Part shown: in pieces, positions 30,101-37,467 of the stretch | Numbering within the stretch: position 1 is the stretch's first letter | Layout of the letters: each line of letters opens with the position of its first letter | NCBI RefSeq assembly: GCF_964355755.1 | Contig: NC_092673.1 | Location: 26,725,001-26,789,000, forward strand | Length of the DNA stretch: 64,000 nt | Source: Antedon mediterranea | Taxonomy: Eukaryota; Echinodermata; Crinoidea; Comatulida; Antedonidae | Direction of reading: 5' to 3' | The notes under the pieces: model-generated | Databases searched by the model: none | Seen by the model: the letters and a program-made list of their open reading frames with translations, nothing else | What the model was told of the DNA's origin: nothing | Made by a program: the position numbers and the translations under genes

Positions 30101-32887
30101 ATGCATGCAAGAAAGGAATATGTGGTTGGAAGAGAAGCCCTAACAGAAGCGAAAAGTGGTTTAAAACATTTCAACTATACATCCATCCACTACATGTAGT
30201 ATAGTACAGTAACATGAAGGCCTGTACTGTGGATGTAGGGCAATCTTGTTTTAGAGAGTTCATGGTAGAGGCCTAAAGGCATTTAAAAGACACCATAAAC
30301 CTACTGTATGTGGCTATATTCAGCATCAGAAATCATCAGGCCTAGCAAAACACAGGCTAATATTACACATACCAAGTGGCTGGTGATAAAACTGTAAACA
30401 GTTTAATAATATTAATAATAACATAAAGGCCAGTTTCAAATCCCTTTTCACTATACAGTAATTCATGCATTATATGTAAGCATATATATATGTAATTGGT
30501 AGAAAATGTTGTTGAATTATTTTGTATAACTTTTAAATATTGTCTGGACTTTTCTATTGATTTTAATCTTTTTTATGTATTTTAAACTGTAGTATATAAA
30601 GAAAGATTTTTATTTTTATTTTAGAATTACTGTAGACCAATAAAAGAATTTGATAAATTTCTAAACTTGTAAACTAATTTTCCTTTCAAATTATGTGGGT
30701 ATAAAGATAAAAGTAATTTATCATATTGGTAAACTATCGTCAGTTTAAGATTGCTTTTGGTTGGAAATAAATCAATTTCATCAAAATGGATTCCTTTCAT
30801 GTAACATATTTTTTCCAATGCGTTATCTTTCTCTGCATTGTAGTTTAACAGTAGATTTATATTAACTCAGGAAAAGGTAATTATTATTAATTGAATGGTA
30901 GCGGATTTCAATGGTTCCTTTTCCACCTTCATTTTGGGCATCAACCGTATCCAATAAAACAAAAATGGGTCTTTTGTCAATTTTCCCACTGTAAACTTGT
31001 CTGGTAACAACAGCCTATTAAAATGGTATTATTAATGTTTGACCTTGACTTGATCTTGGCTTTCATAAAACTTTGCTTTTGTTATATTTAGTTTAAAAAC
31101 TGACTTTAAAATCACAAAAACAATGGAAATAACACTGTATCATCAAATTGTGTGAAGTAAAAAGTACAGTGATACAAACAAACACTATTGAAGTATAATA
31201 GCATTTATTTTTATTTTATTTTATTTCAACAATATTTTATGAGGGTGGTCCATCCAGCATCAGCTGATCATTAGGGACCCTCAAACAAAACAAACAGAAA
31301 ATACAAAATAAACTATCAGATACTGTATATAAAGTAGAAATATAGTATACGGTACTTTTGTTATTAACAAATGTTTAATCATCTTTGTTGATGAGTAAAG
31401 AAACAAAAAATGTTTATATACTGTACTATCTGCCTTCATTTTAATGCTGTATCTATATGATTTACTGGTAAATTAATTATGGATGGCAAGATCAATTACC
31501 GCTATTATTATTTTACCGCTATTTTAGTGGCATTTCTACTCTTCAGTGGTATAATGCACAGGGAAATGGCCCCTCAGGTTTAACACTGGCTCTAACCCTA
31601 CAGTAGGTAATTGCATTAATGGGCTGCTCATACTCTAGGGCCTACCCCTTAAGCTTAAGGGCCAGTGAGCACTCATAGCTAGTATGCCACTGCTACTCTT
31701 CCCGTTCCGATGTGTTACCTTATTTTATTATCATATTGTATAAAACTGTATGGATGAATTTTTTTTAAATTAGCATAGTTTTACGAATTAGAACCAAAGG
31801 AGCTTATTATTTATTGTTAAAAAAAGCACACTGATCTAATCTAAATGGTAAATCATTTATCCTGTGTAATATGATCCCACTAACATAATAGTCCTCATTA
31901 AAATTAATAGCTTCCATACAAAGAACAAATGTCAAACAAAGGAGGCATAGCATTGTGCATGAATTCATATTTTCATAATGGCTTTATATTAATATCTTAA
32001 TGTCGGGGTGATATCGGTAAGTACAGTCGATGATAAGGTCGATCGTTGGGTCTTACTTATTCAGGCTACTCCTTATATTTTCCTTTTTAACAGAAAAAAG
32101 GAATGCATTATTATTATATAGGAAGATCTGAGAAAATCTGCGAATCAAAGAGTTTATTTCATAATAAATATTTATTTTCACAACACAAGTAATATTAATA
32201 TTGAATTTAATAATTAAAAAAAAAAGAATTTAAAAAATTATTTGTTAGATAGAAAAAAAAAGTAGACACAATTTAAGAATACTGTATCAAAACTTTAAAA
32301 AAAAACTTTTTGTAATTGAAAAAAGATTGAATCTGCAATAAAAGTTTAAACAAGACAACTCTTTATTGACAAATCCTGCGTACATAAGAAATAAGTAAAT
32401 GTTAGTGATGCTCATGGATGATTTGATATCGTCCATTCTTACCTAAGTTGAGGGTGAGGTTGACAGAATTTGGAAATTGTACTTCCTCCAACATCGTCTC
32501 ACTTTGCCACCACGTAATTGCATCTTCATCGTGAAAATCCGTCAAATATTTGGAAGGATGTGAGGCTGTTGGATGTGTAGAATTACAAAGATGACATGAT
32601 TTTGTTACACCAGTTACTCCAGTTTGTAGGCAGTATTTAGTCGGGTTTTGGCGTTGCCCACACGTATTTCCAGCCACCACGGGTAGTTCAAACGCCGCGT
32701 TCATAAATGGAGGAACACACCTCTGAGCATCACCAAAAGAATCGTAACATTTACTCATGCCCGTTTCATCCCCAGCATCGAGAGCTTGTGATATACTCCT
32801 TGTAAATAAACTGGTTAGAATTAGACAAAAAATGGCCGATTTGTAGCTGGTTAGTCTTATGTTCAACAAATCCCCAACACCCGCCAT
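1..32887 (-). CDS. LAMC1: laminin subunit gamma-1 (27 coding exons, 3' end outside window)
   Basis: This gene encodes the gamma chain of the secreted laminin heterotrimer of basement membranes. The 27 exons I placed sum to 4615 nt (about 1538 codons) and all phases agree across GT-AG introns. Domain order is signal peptide, LN domain, LE repeats, an L4 (laminin IV) domain, more LE repeats with a NIDxNAV nidogen-binding-like motif, then a long coiled coil starting with CPECY. Alignment from memory with human gamma-1 (1609 residues) is collinear throughout, and about 80 C-terminal residues, including the C-terminal trimer-linking Cys, must lie beyond position 1. Gamma-1 is favoured over gamma-2 because an LN domain is present, and over beta chains because the L4 is of the split type. 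The promoter side carries a transposon insertion and intron 4 holds an alternative first exon. Confidence 0.95.
566..700 (+). repeat. tRNA-derived SINE (tRNA-Leu-like head)
   Basis: ATGGTCAAGTGGTTAAGGC (A box) and GGGTTCGAGGCC (B box) are spaced as in a tRNA with a long variable arm. Pairing of the acceptor stem is poor, so a functional tRNA gene is unlikely. Confidence 0.55.
903..1061 (-). CDS. LAMC1: LAMC1 exon 26: coiled coil
   Basis: 159 nt, phase 0 in and out, donor gtaagt. It encodes [20 protein letters not shown], then [18 protein letters not shown]. Confidence 0.9.
1246..1410. repeat. dispersed repeat ending GGGACAATACA, copy 1
   Basis: Shares TTTTTACGGATTAAAACTGC, AAAATAGCATATT and GGGGACAATACA with copies at 11817-12065, 13377-13645 and 25137-25393, and more weakly 29335-29475. 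About 250 bp in the longest copies. Family not recognised. Confidence 0.65.
1502..1701 (-). CDS. LAMC1: LAMC1 exon 25: coiled coil
   Basis: 200 nt, phase 1 in and phase 0 out. It encodes [20 protein letters not shown], then [16 protein letters not shown] and [10 protein letters not shown], matching the distal gamma-1 coiled coil. Confidence 0.92.
2053..2167 (-). CDS. LAMC1: LAMC1 exon 24: coiled coil
   Basis: 115 nt, phase 0 in and phase 1 out. It encodes [20 protein letters not shown], then [14 protein letters not shown] second GT four bases downstream was rejected because only the first keeps frame with exon 25. Confidence 0.88.
2374..2496 (-). CDS. LAMC1: LAMC1 exon 23: coiled coil
   Basis: 123 nt, phase 0 in and out. 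It encodes [19 protein letters not shown], then [18 protein letters not shown]. Confidence 0.9.
2781..2955 (-). CDS. LAMC1: LAMC1 exon 22: coiled coil
   Basis: 175 nt, phase 2 in and phase 0 out. It encodes [19 protein letters not shown], then [14 protein letters not shown] and [10 protein letters not shown]. Confidence 0.9.
3467..3601 (-). CDS. LAMC1: LAMC1 exon 21: coiled coil
   Basis: 135 nt, phase 2 in and out. It encodes [19 protein letters not shown], then [15 protein letters not shown] and NDLETR. Confidence 0.88.
3815..3935. mobile_element. partial copy of the 40584-40764 MITE family
   Basis: It shares ACCAATCACAAGCGATGG, GTCATTGGTCAAC, TCCTTGCGTTACGT and CTAGTGGGA with the element at 40584, covering its right two-thirds. 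It lies in the LAMC1 intron between exons 20 and 21. Confidence 0.65.
4027..4207 (-). CDS. LAMC1: LAMC1 exon 20: coiled coil
   Basis: 181 nt, phase 1 in and phase 2 out. It encodes [20 protein letters not shown], then [16 protein letters not shown] and [12 protein letters not shown]. Confidence 0.9.
4680..4824. mobile_element. MITE with ~28-bp inverted termini
   Basis: GGCAAACAAAATCAAACGTC AATG near 4698 pairs with AACATTGACGTTCATTTGAT near 4793; both continue into CATGAAA-type sequence. It lies in the LAMC1 intron between exons 19 and 20. Confidence 0.65.
4970..5077 (-). CDS. LAMC1: LAMC1 exon 19: coiled coil
   Basis: 108 nt, phase 1 in and out. It encodes [20 protein letters not shown], then [14 protein letters not shown], a heptad-type sequence. 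Confidence 0.88.
5385..5576 (-). CDS. LAMC1: LAMC1 exon 18: start of coiled coil
   Basis: 192 nt, phase 1 in and out. It opens [20 protein letters not shown]. The Cys pair corresponds to the interchain disulfide site at the start of the laminin coiled coil. Heptad-rich sequence follows. Confidence 0.92.
6248..6385 (-). CDS. LAMC1: LAMC1 exon 17: last LE repeat
   Basis: 138 nt, phase 1 in and out. It encodes [32 protein letters not shown] and ISQGCIG, the repeat just before the coiled coil. Confidence 0.93.
6879..7166 (-). CDS. LAMC1: LAMC1 exon 16: two LE repeats
   Basis: 288 nt, phase 1 in and out. It encodes [48 protein letters not shown] and [15 protein letters not shown] in sequence. 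Confidence 0.94.
7268..7380 (-). CDS. LAMC1: LAMC1 exon 15: LE repeat
   Basis: 113 nt, phase 2 in and phase 1 out. It encodes [17 protein letters not shown], then [19 protein letters not shown]. Confidence 0.94.
7641..7770 (-). CDS. LAMC1: LAMC1 exon 14: LE repeat with nidogen-binding-like motif
   Basis: 130 nt, phase 1 in and phase 2 out. It encodes [16 protein letters not shown] and [26 protein letters not shown] (codons at 7655-7675) corresponds to the NIDPNAV loop of gamma-1 that binds nidogen. The Asp, Asn and Val positions are kept and the Pro is Ser. Confidence 0.94.
7862..8047 (-). CDS. LAMC1: LAMC1 exon 13: LE repeat
   Basis: 186 nt, phase 1 in and out. It encodes [20 protein letters not shown], then [14 protein letters not shown] and [12 protein letters not shown]. 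Confidence 0.94.
8400..8515 (-). repeat. tRNA-derived SINE fragment
   Basis: On the minus strand TAGTCAAATGGATAGACTA is followed by GGGGTTTGAATCAC, resembling A and B boxes. LAMC1 intron between exons 12 and 13. Confidence 0.45.
8624..8857 (-). CDS. LAMC1: LAMC1 exon 12: end of L4 and LE repeat
   Basis: 234 nt, phase 1 in and out. It encodes [14 protein letters not shown], then [35 protein letters not shown] and CSPDSG. Confidence 0.94.
9208..9320 (-). CDS. LAMC1: LAMC1 exon 11: L4 domain, part 3
   Basis: 113 nt, phase 2 in and phase 1 out. It encodes [10 protein letters not shown] and [18 protein letters not shown], the end of the L4 beta-sandwich. Confidence 0.92.
9571..9641. mobile_element. 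short MITE, CTCTGTCTACACTAT family, copy 1
   Basis: Inverted ends GCTCTGTCTACACTAT and GTGTAGACAGC around CTACCATATTTGGGCACATC. The same family occurs at 16202-16370 and 43198-43340. Confidence 0.7.
9711..9869. repeat. minisatellite at the exon 10 splice donor, ~38-bp unit, 4 copies
   Basis: Units of AGCTGCCATTCCACCACATG CTCCTCCCCACTACTTT repeat about every 38-41 bp. The last unit runs into the LAMC1 exon 10 donor, so on the minus strand the array begins with the 5' splice site sequence gttagtgggg. Confidence 0.9.
9870..10059 (-). CDS. LAMC1: LAMC1 exon 10: L4 domain, part 2
   Basis: 190 nt, phase 1 in and phase 2 out. It encodes [19 protein letters not shown] and [14 protein letters not shown], closely matching gamma-1 L4. 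Its splice donor lies directly at the edge of a minisatellite (9711-9869). Confidence 0.93.
10562..10684 (-). CDS. LAMC1: LAMC1 exon 9: L4 domain, part 1
   Basis: 123 nt, phase 1 in and out. It encodes [19 protein letters not shown] and [13 protein letters not shown], the N-terminal strand region of laminin domain IV. Confidence 0.9.
10903..11039 (-). CDS. LAMC1: LAMC1 exon 8: LE repeat to L4 junction
   Basis: 137 nt, phase 2 in and phase 1 out. It encodes [19 protein letters not shown], then [10 protein letters not shown], matching the gamma-1 segment just before the L4 domain. Confidence 0.93.
11517..11624 (-). CDS. LAMC1: LAMC1 exon 7: LE repeat 4 (first part)
   Basis: 108 nt, phase 2 in and out. 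It encodes [16 protein letters not shown] and [14 protein letters not shown], continuous with exon 8. Confidence 0.92.
11817..12065. repeat. dispersed repeat ending GGGACAATACA, copy 2
   Basis: Contains TGAAAAAATAATTTTTGTTG, ATAAACTTTATTAACACTAC and TTGGGGACAATACA, in the same order as the other copies. Confidence 0.65.
12121..12238 (-). CDS. LAMC1: LAMC1 exon 6: LE repeat 3
   Basis: 118 nt, phase 1 in and phase 2 out. It encodes [18 protein letters not shown], then [16 protein letters not shown], a short laminin-EGF repeat. Confidence 0.93.
12303..13229. mobile_element. inverted-repeat element flanked by 20-bp direct repeats
   Basis: Perfect 27-bp inverted repeats (12311-12337 and 13198-13224; core TCGAACTTAGGGCGAGATAA) enclose 0.9 kb. 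Outside, TAATAATACTACAATTCACT occurs exactly at 12283-12302 and 13230-13249. Internal GGGCGAGATAA copies form a second inverted pair. It lies in the LAMC1 intron between exons 5 and 6. The family is unknown. Confidence 0.75.
13377..13645. repeat. dispersed repeat ending GGGACAATACA, copy 3
   Basis: Contains TTTACCTGAAAATACTGTAA, GATTAACTTTGTTAAAACTA and TTTAGGGACAATACA; the longest and best-preserved copy. Confidence 0.65.
13803..13991 (-). CDS. LAMC1: LAMC1 exon 5: LE repeat 2
   Basis: 189 nt, phase 1 in and out. It encodes [17 protein letters not shown], then [18 protein letters not shown] and CDCNLVG. It accepts splicing from exon 4 and, in the same phase, from the alternative first exon at 14181-14280. 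Confidence 0.94.
14181..14280 (-). CDS. LAMC1: LAMC1 alternative first exon with own signal peptide
   Basis: An exon in intron 4 that opens with ATG in good context (G at -3, G at +4) and an in-frame TAA two codons upstream, so it cannot be an internal coding exon. It encodes about 33 residues: a basic n-region (YIKTKS), a hydrophobic core ([12 protein letters not shown]), then [10 protein letters not shown]. The donor gtaagt leaves phase 1, exactly the phase needed by the exon 5 acceptor, giving WNLCDCNGF. The predicted product is a secreted short gamma chain lacking LN and the first LE repeat. Short laminin isoforms from internal promoters are known for LAMA3, and gamma-2 also lacks LN. No transcript evidence is available here. 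Confidence 0.72.
16202..16370. mobile_element. MITE, CTCTGTCTACACTAT family, copy 2
   Basis: The ends AAAGCTGTGTCTATCAAA and GATAGTATAGACAGAGCTT enclose ATATCACTACCATATTT repeats, as in the copies at 9571 and 43198. Confidence 0.7.
16681..17101 (+). repeat. tandem repeat, 143-bp unit, 3 copies
   Basis: AATGGATTGGTTCCCTGTCT starts at 16681, 16824 and 16967, exactly 143 bp apart. Each unit includes CCTATAAGGTACGAGACCTA. The copies differ by only a few bases, so the duplication is recent. It lies in LAMC1 intron 4, between exon 4 and the alternative first exon. Confidence 0.95.
17985..18140 (+). repeat. tRNA-derived SINE
   Basis: An A-box-like TAGCTTAGTGGGCGATAG is followed about 30 bp later by a B-box-like GGGTTTAAATCC. 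A non-tRNA body follows (CACCAATAAACGTAAACC). The clover-leaf is not complete, so it is a SINE rather than a tRNA gene. Confidence 0.6.
18355..18533 (-). CDS. LAMC1: LAMC1 exon 4: LE repeat 1
   Basis: 179 nt, phase 2 in and phase 1 out, donor gtaagt. It encodes one laminin-EGF repeat with regular Cys spacing ([29 protein letters not shown]). It joins exon 5 to give ECEICDCNGF. This is the last exon specific to the full-length isoform. Confidence 0.94.
19266..19396 (-). CDS. LAMC1: LAMC1 exon 3: end of LN domain
   Basis: 131 nt, phase 0 in and phase 2 out. The translation begins [15 protein letters not shown] and continues [11 protein letters not shown] and [14 protein letters not shown], the conserved end of the LN domain before the first LE repeat. 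Confidence 0.94.
20630..20931 (-). CDS. LAMC1: LAMC1 exon 2: LN domain core
   Basis: 302 nt, phase 1 in and phase 0 out, between acceptor cag and donor gtatag. The translation includes [20 protein letters not shown], then [27 protein letters not shown] and SPVLQ, which are diagnostic of the laminin gamma LN domain. It lies 11.5 kb downstream of exon 1. Confidence 0.94.
23154..25132. mobile_element. non-autonomous hAT-like transposon, 2.0 kb
   Basis: The termini CAGTGTTCTCCCCAGG (23154-23169) and its perfect reverse complement (25117-25132) bound the element. Subterminal CGTGACGCTT motifs occur several times near both ends. Internally there are 5-6 degenerate direct copies (135-180 bp apart) of a block with GCTACGATCGTTTT and CTAGCGCGCTAT, a 66-bp duplication (23431-23496 and 23982-24046), and a poly-C/poly-G palindrome at about 25064-25091. 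AAAAT flanks both ends; a full 8-bp duplication is not clear. No transposase is present. Confidence 0.82.
25137..25393. repeat. dispersed repeat ending with ACAATACA, copy 4, interrupted by the hAT element
   Basis: It starts at the right end of the hAT-like element at 25132, and sequence resembling its missing left part (AAAGATATTGTCCCCCTAAA) stands just left of 23154. So the hAT element seems to have inserted into an existing copy. Confidence 0.6.
27544..27667 (+). repeat. 62-bp direct duplication
   Basis: AGCTGATGCTGTATAGATAG ... GGGGGTGG is followed immediately by a second copy with a few substitutions. LAMC1 intron 1. Confidence 0.88.
28064..28760. mobile_element. PIF/Harbinger-like non-autonomous element, 0.7 kb
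   Basis: The termini GGGCCTGTTCGTA and TACGAACACGGCCC are imperfect inverted repeats flanked by TA. A 136-codon minus-strand ORF inside (28250-28660) has no recognised domain. The superfamily is inferred from the GGGCC ends. Confidence 0.5.
32443..32887 (-). CDS. LAMC1: LAMC1 exon 1: signal peptide and start of LN domain
   Basis: The exon starts at ATG 32887 and ends in phase 1 at donor gtaaga. A hydrophobic stretch around residues 17-28 forms the signal peptide. The LN hallmarks [13 protein letters not shown] and WWQSETM follow, then LTLNLG at the exon end. The start is supported by a short N-terminal leader before the signal core. Confidence 0.93.
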
Positions 32888-32945
32888 GGTTCTCTATCTA
32901 CCGTCACACACTACTACCAGCCTACAAAAGCAATCAAAAGTACCT
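32888..32945 (-). other. LAMC1: LAMC1 5' leader remnant
   Basis: 58 bp between the LAMC1 start codon and the 9-bp target duplication of the foldback element. It is probably the proximal 5' UTR, now cut off from the original upstream sequence at 37477 onward. Confidence 0.6.
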
Positions 32946-32954
32946 AAAGAAAAT
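32946..32954. repeat. target site duplication, left copy
   Basis: AAAGAAAAT immediately outside the GGAAGG terminus of the foldback element; identical to the right copy at 37468-37476. Confidence 0.88.
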
Positions 32955-33183
32955 GGAAGGATCTAAATCTCCCTACTCCAATCCAGGAGTTCTTCTACGC
33001 ATGTGTAGATATCTAGTACGTCATCATATATATATCGTATTTTACTTGCGGTCCGGCCATGTAGTATTTTACTCGTACTTCGCTATTTTCTACCGTATTA
33101 CTTAAATGTATATCGCTTTCCCAGACCATCCTCCTCAGCTATATAGGCTAATACACATGAAATTATGAAATTACATGACATTT

Positions 33184-34849
33184 ATTATTTGTCATCCTTC
33201 AGGGCAGGTATTGTATGATTCCACTGTACATAGCCGTATACCTGCCCTGACGTATGACAAATAAGACAACATTATTTTATTATTTGTCATCCTTCAGGGC
33301 AGGATTGTATGATTCCACTGTACCATGGAGTAATGACAAATAATATATTGATTATTTGTCATCCTTCAGGGCAGGTATGGTATGGTTCCACTGTACATAG
33401 TCGTATACCTGCCCTGACGTATGACAAATAAGACATTTAATATTTGTCATCCTTCAGGACAGGTATTGTATGATTCCACTGTACATAGCCGTATACCTGC
33501 CCTGACGTATGACAAATAAGACATTTATTATTTGTCATCCTTCAGGGCAGGTTATTGTATGATTCCACTGTACATAGTCGTATACCTGCCCTGACGTATG
33601 ACAAATAAGACATTTATTATTTGTCAGCCTTCAGGGCAGGTATTGTATGATTCCACTGTACATAGCCGTATACCTGCCCTGACGTATGACAAATAAGACA
33701 TTTATTATTTGTCATCCTTCAGGGCAGGTACGTATGATTCCACTGTACATAGTCGTATACCTGCCCTGACGTATGACAAATAAGACATTTATTATTTGTC
33801 ATCCTTCAGGGCAGGTATTGTATATGATTCCACTGTACATAGTCGTATACCTGCCCTGACGTATGACAAATAAGATATTTATTATTTGTCATCCTTCAGG
33901 GCAGGTATTGTATGATTCCACTGTACATAGCCGTATAACTGCCCTGACGTATGACAAATAAGACATTTATTATTTGTCATCCTTCAGGGCAGGTATTGTA
34001 TGATTCCACTGTACATAGCCGTATACCTGCCCTGACGTATGACAAATAAGATATTGATTATTTGTCATCCTTCAGGGCAGGTATGGTATTGTTCCACTGT
34101 ACATAGTCGTATACCTGCCCTGACGTATGACAAATAAGACATTTATTATTTGTCATCCTTCAGGACAGGTATTGTATGATTCCACTGTACATAGCCGTAT
34201 ACCTGCCCTGACGTATGACAAATAAGACATTTATTATTTGTCATCCTTCAGGGCAGGTATTGTATGATTCCACTGTACATAGTCGTATACCTGCCCTGAC
34301 GTATGACAAATAAGACATTTATTATTTGTCAGCCTTCAGGGCAGGTATTGTATGATTCCACTGTACATAGCCGTATACCTGCCCTGACGTATGACAAATA
34401 AGACATTTATTATTTGTCATCCTTCAGGGCAGGTATTGTATGATTCCACTGTACATAGTCGTATACCTGCCCTGACGTATGACAAATAAGACATTTATTA
34501 TTTGTCATCCTTCAGGGCAGGTATTGTATATGATTCCACTGTACATAGTCGTATACCTGCCCTGACGTATGACAAATAAGATATTTATTATTTGTCATCC
34601 TTCAGGGCAGGTATTGTATGATTCCACTGTACATAGTCGTATACCTGCCCTGACGTATGACAAATAAGATATTGATTATTTGTCATCCTTCAGGGCAGGT
34701 ATTGTATGATTCCACTGTACATAGTCGTATACCTGCCCTGACGTATGACAAATAAGATATTTATTATTTGTCATCCTTCAGGGCAGGTTGATTGTATGAT
34801 TCCACTGTACATAGTCGTATACCTGCCCTGACGTATGACAAATAAGATA
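33184..34849 (+). repeat. left-arm tandem array: ~19 palindromic 88-bp units
   Basis: Each unit begins ATTTGTCATCCTTCAGGGCA, has a spacer near GATTCCACTGTACATAG, and ends with TACCTGCCCTGACGTATGAC. The two halves pair with each other, so every unit can fold into a hairpin. Variant marks (AGGACAGG, CAGCCT, TATATG) recur with a spacing of about 706 bp, showing an eight-unit higher-order repeat. Unit 2 is shortened and lacks its second half-site. Confidence 0.95.
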
Positions 34850-36561
34850 TCGATAGTCTAATCTATACCTTACCAATTCTCTAAGTGATTATGTTGAATT
34901 CGAACTATTATTTACTTTACTATTATGTTATGTTATGTTATGTTAAAAAATGTTGCAAATTTAGATTTTGTTGCCTTTTTTCATATATACATCACTAGTG
35001 TCTCGTGTGTAATTAAAACAATATTTAAATCGAGTTATAATAATTATGTACAATAATCGGTACCGGTGTCGATCACTATGAGTGTAATTATTTAGTTTAT
35101 CTGAAAAATATTCTTAAATTATATTATTTTGATCGAAATAATGATTTTGATATAATATTGATTGTTCAAAATGTTACCCTAAAATACAAATCTGCTGTTG
35201 GTTATTTTAAGTGTTTTATTTATTATTCTAAAATAAAGATATATTATTTCAATTATAAAATAAAAGTCACTCGTTATCGTGAATGTGTTTGTATTATCAA
35301 CATTGTTGATCACGAATGGAGCCTCGGGTATATGAGCTGTTGGGTACGGTACCGAATAAAGTGAAGAAAAAAAACCATTTTTTTTCAAAAATGATTACAT
35401 ACTTCATGGATAAACCCATTTTGGGCGAGTTCCTAAGAGTTTGATGTTTGATGATTTGGTACAGGAAACAACTGCTCTCTTTATTTATTGTTTTAGCATT
35501 CTACTGTGTATTTATTGTCAGTCCGAGTACGTATTTCTAACTCAGCTGAACGCCATAGGACGACGCGCCGAGTATATAGCCGAATAGGGGGAAACTGCGG
35601 ACCTTTAGGGCTGCTGTCTGAGCTTATGTACAGGATAAAGTTGCTGTCATTGGTGTTTTTGTCATCCCCAATATGTACTGCTGCCATTAAAAAAAGATTC
35701 AACCTTGTATCGCTTCACATGAATAAACCCATTTGGGCGTGGCCCTAAAATGTTGCTGTTTGGCGCCCCGTACAGGATAAAGTTGCTGTCATTGGTGATG
35801 TAATCATTAGTAGCCCACTACGAATGATATCCAACAAAGTTTATCCTTGTATTGCTTCACATGAATAAATGCATTTTTACCCCCCTATGTTATGATCCCC
35901 ACAGGCCCAATGTACAGGCTGTGACCCGGCAGCAATGTCGAATATTGCATCTCGCCATAATACGCACCTTACTACATCATCAAACCTTTTGTATCTTTTC
36001 ACATGAATAAATCTTCCGGGCGCCCGGTCTAATACCATGTAGGCCTACCTAAATGAAGAATCAGCCAAACAGAAAATGTGATGTTCTAAATGAATGTATT
36101 ATTACATACATTTTATTTTTAAAATACAAAACTGTAAATAAAAGAAAGTAAAAATATTCAATCTAATGTTGAAAAATAAGAATTTCTTTTTAATGATCCA
36201 ATATATTTGAATCAAATCGTCGTAAAACTTACGTTTTTACTAATCTATAGTGCCTACATAGTATAGTCAATACAAGATTGCCATTAATATATATATATAG
36301 ACAAACAGTCTATGGTACTGGAAAAATATATATATAAATACGTACGAATGCTTTACTGCAGCAGGCCTCATATTTACAAACAGCGGGGAAAGTACCAGAT
36401 TGCAATTTGTTTCACTTTTTACTTCATTCACGTTCAATATACAATTCCATTGTAGGCCTACAATGTCTATATTAGGCCTATGTATTTTGAGGCATAATAG
36501 TATTGAAAAAACATTACTTTTTTTTTCACCAACCAGGTGTGCATTGTGTGGGCCTGTAGGA
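34850..36561. other. central segment of the foldback element
   Basis: Non-palindromic loop between the arrays. It holds degenerate direct copies (about 140-150 bp apart) of a block ending CTTCACATGAATAAACCCAT, near 35705, 35847 and 35988, with a relic near 35405. There is no recognisable transposase coding. AT-rich sequence lies at both ends. Confidence 0.6.
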
Positions 36562-37113
36562 AACGGCTATGTACAGTGGAACCATACAATACCTGCCCTG
36601 AAGGATGACAAATAATAAATGTTTTATTTGTCATACGTCAGGGCAGGTATACGGCTATGTACAGTGGAATCATACAATACCTGCCCTGAAGGATGACAAA
36701 TAATAAATGTCTTATTTGTCATACGTCAGGGCAGGTATACGGCTATGTACAGTGGAATCATACAATACATGCCCTGAAGGATGACAAATAATAAATGTCT
36801 TATTTGTCAGACGTCAGGGCAGGTATACGGCTATGTACAGTGGAATCATACAATACCTGCCCTGAAGGATGACAAATAATAAATATCTTATTTGTCATAC
36901 GTCAGGGCAGGTATAGGCCTACGACTATGTACAGTGGAATCATACAATACCTGTCCTGAAGGATGAAAAATAATAAATGTCTTATTTGTCATACGTCAGG
37001 GCAGGTATACGGCTATGTACAGTGGAATCATACAATACCTGCCCTGAAGGATGACAAATAATAAATGTCTTATTTGTCATACGTCAGGGCAGGTATACGG
37101 CTATGTACAGTGG
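36562..37113 (-). repeat. right-arm tandem array: ~6.5 inverted units
   Basis: The same hairpin unit as in 33184-34849 but in reverse orientation. The anchor GTACAGTGGA recurs at intervals of 86-92 bp, seven times. About 130 bp of unique sequence separates it from the outer inverted repeat. Confidence 0.94.
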
Positions 37114-37467
37114 ATTTACCGGAATCATAGTAGGCATAGATTAAGTATTCGTTTACGTTGATTCTCCTTTTTCCTACAGCATAAACATAACCCGATTATG
37201 ATATCTAATATAAATATCTTTTTCAAAAATGTTTGGTAGGCCTACACTTTAATTCCATGTATATTAACCTATATAGCTGTGGGATGTCTGGGAAAGCGAT
37301 ATACATTATATTTAAGTACTGTAATACGGTATAAAATAAGCGACGTGTGAGTAAATACTGCATGGCCGGACCGCAAGTAAAATACGATACATATATGATG
37401 ACGTAGTAAATATCTACACATGCGTAGAAGATCTCCTGGATTGGAGTAGGGAGATTTAGATCCTTCC

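Larger units (their letters stand above)
20932..32442. other. LAMC1 intron 1 (11.5 kb)
   Basis: No coding exons recognised on either strand. It contains the hAT-like element (23154-25132), the dispersed repeat copies at 25137 and 29335, the duplication at 27544 and the Harbinger-like element at 28064. The rest is AT-rich unique-looking sequence. Confidence 0.7.
32955..37467. mobile_element. foldback / Mutator-like element, 4.5 kb, 9-bp target duplication
   Basis: The element begins GGAAGGATCTAAATCTCC and ends with its exact reverse complement. The outer ~230 bp on each side (32955-33170 and 37250-37467) are inverted copies with roughly 10-15% divergence. Inside each arm is a tandem array of the same ~88-bp unit, in opposite orientation: about 19 units on the left and 6.5 on the right. 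A 1.7-kb centre separates the arms. AAAGAAAAT directly repeats at 32946-32954 and 37468-37476, a perfect 9-bp target duplication. Long inverted repeats made of tandem units plus 9-bp duplications match the foldback type (Drosophila FB, sea urchin TU), generally placed with Mutator-like elements. No transposase ORF is visible, so it is non-autonomous. Confidence 0.88.

Noticed and set aside
33184-34849. CRISPR-like array
   Set aside because: Regular repeats, but the ~88-bp units are joined head to tail without unique spacers, occur in inverted orientation on the other side of a transposon, and the genome is eukaryotic.
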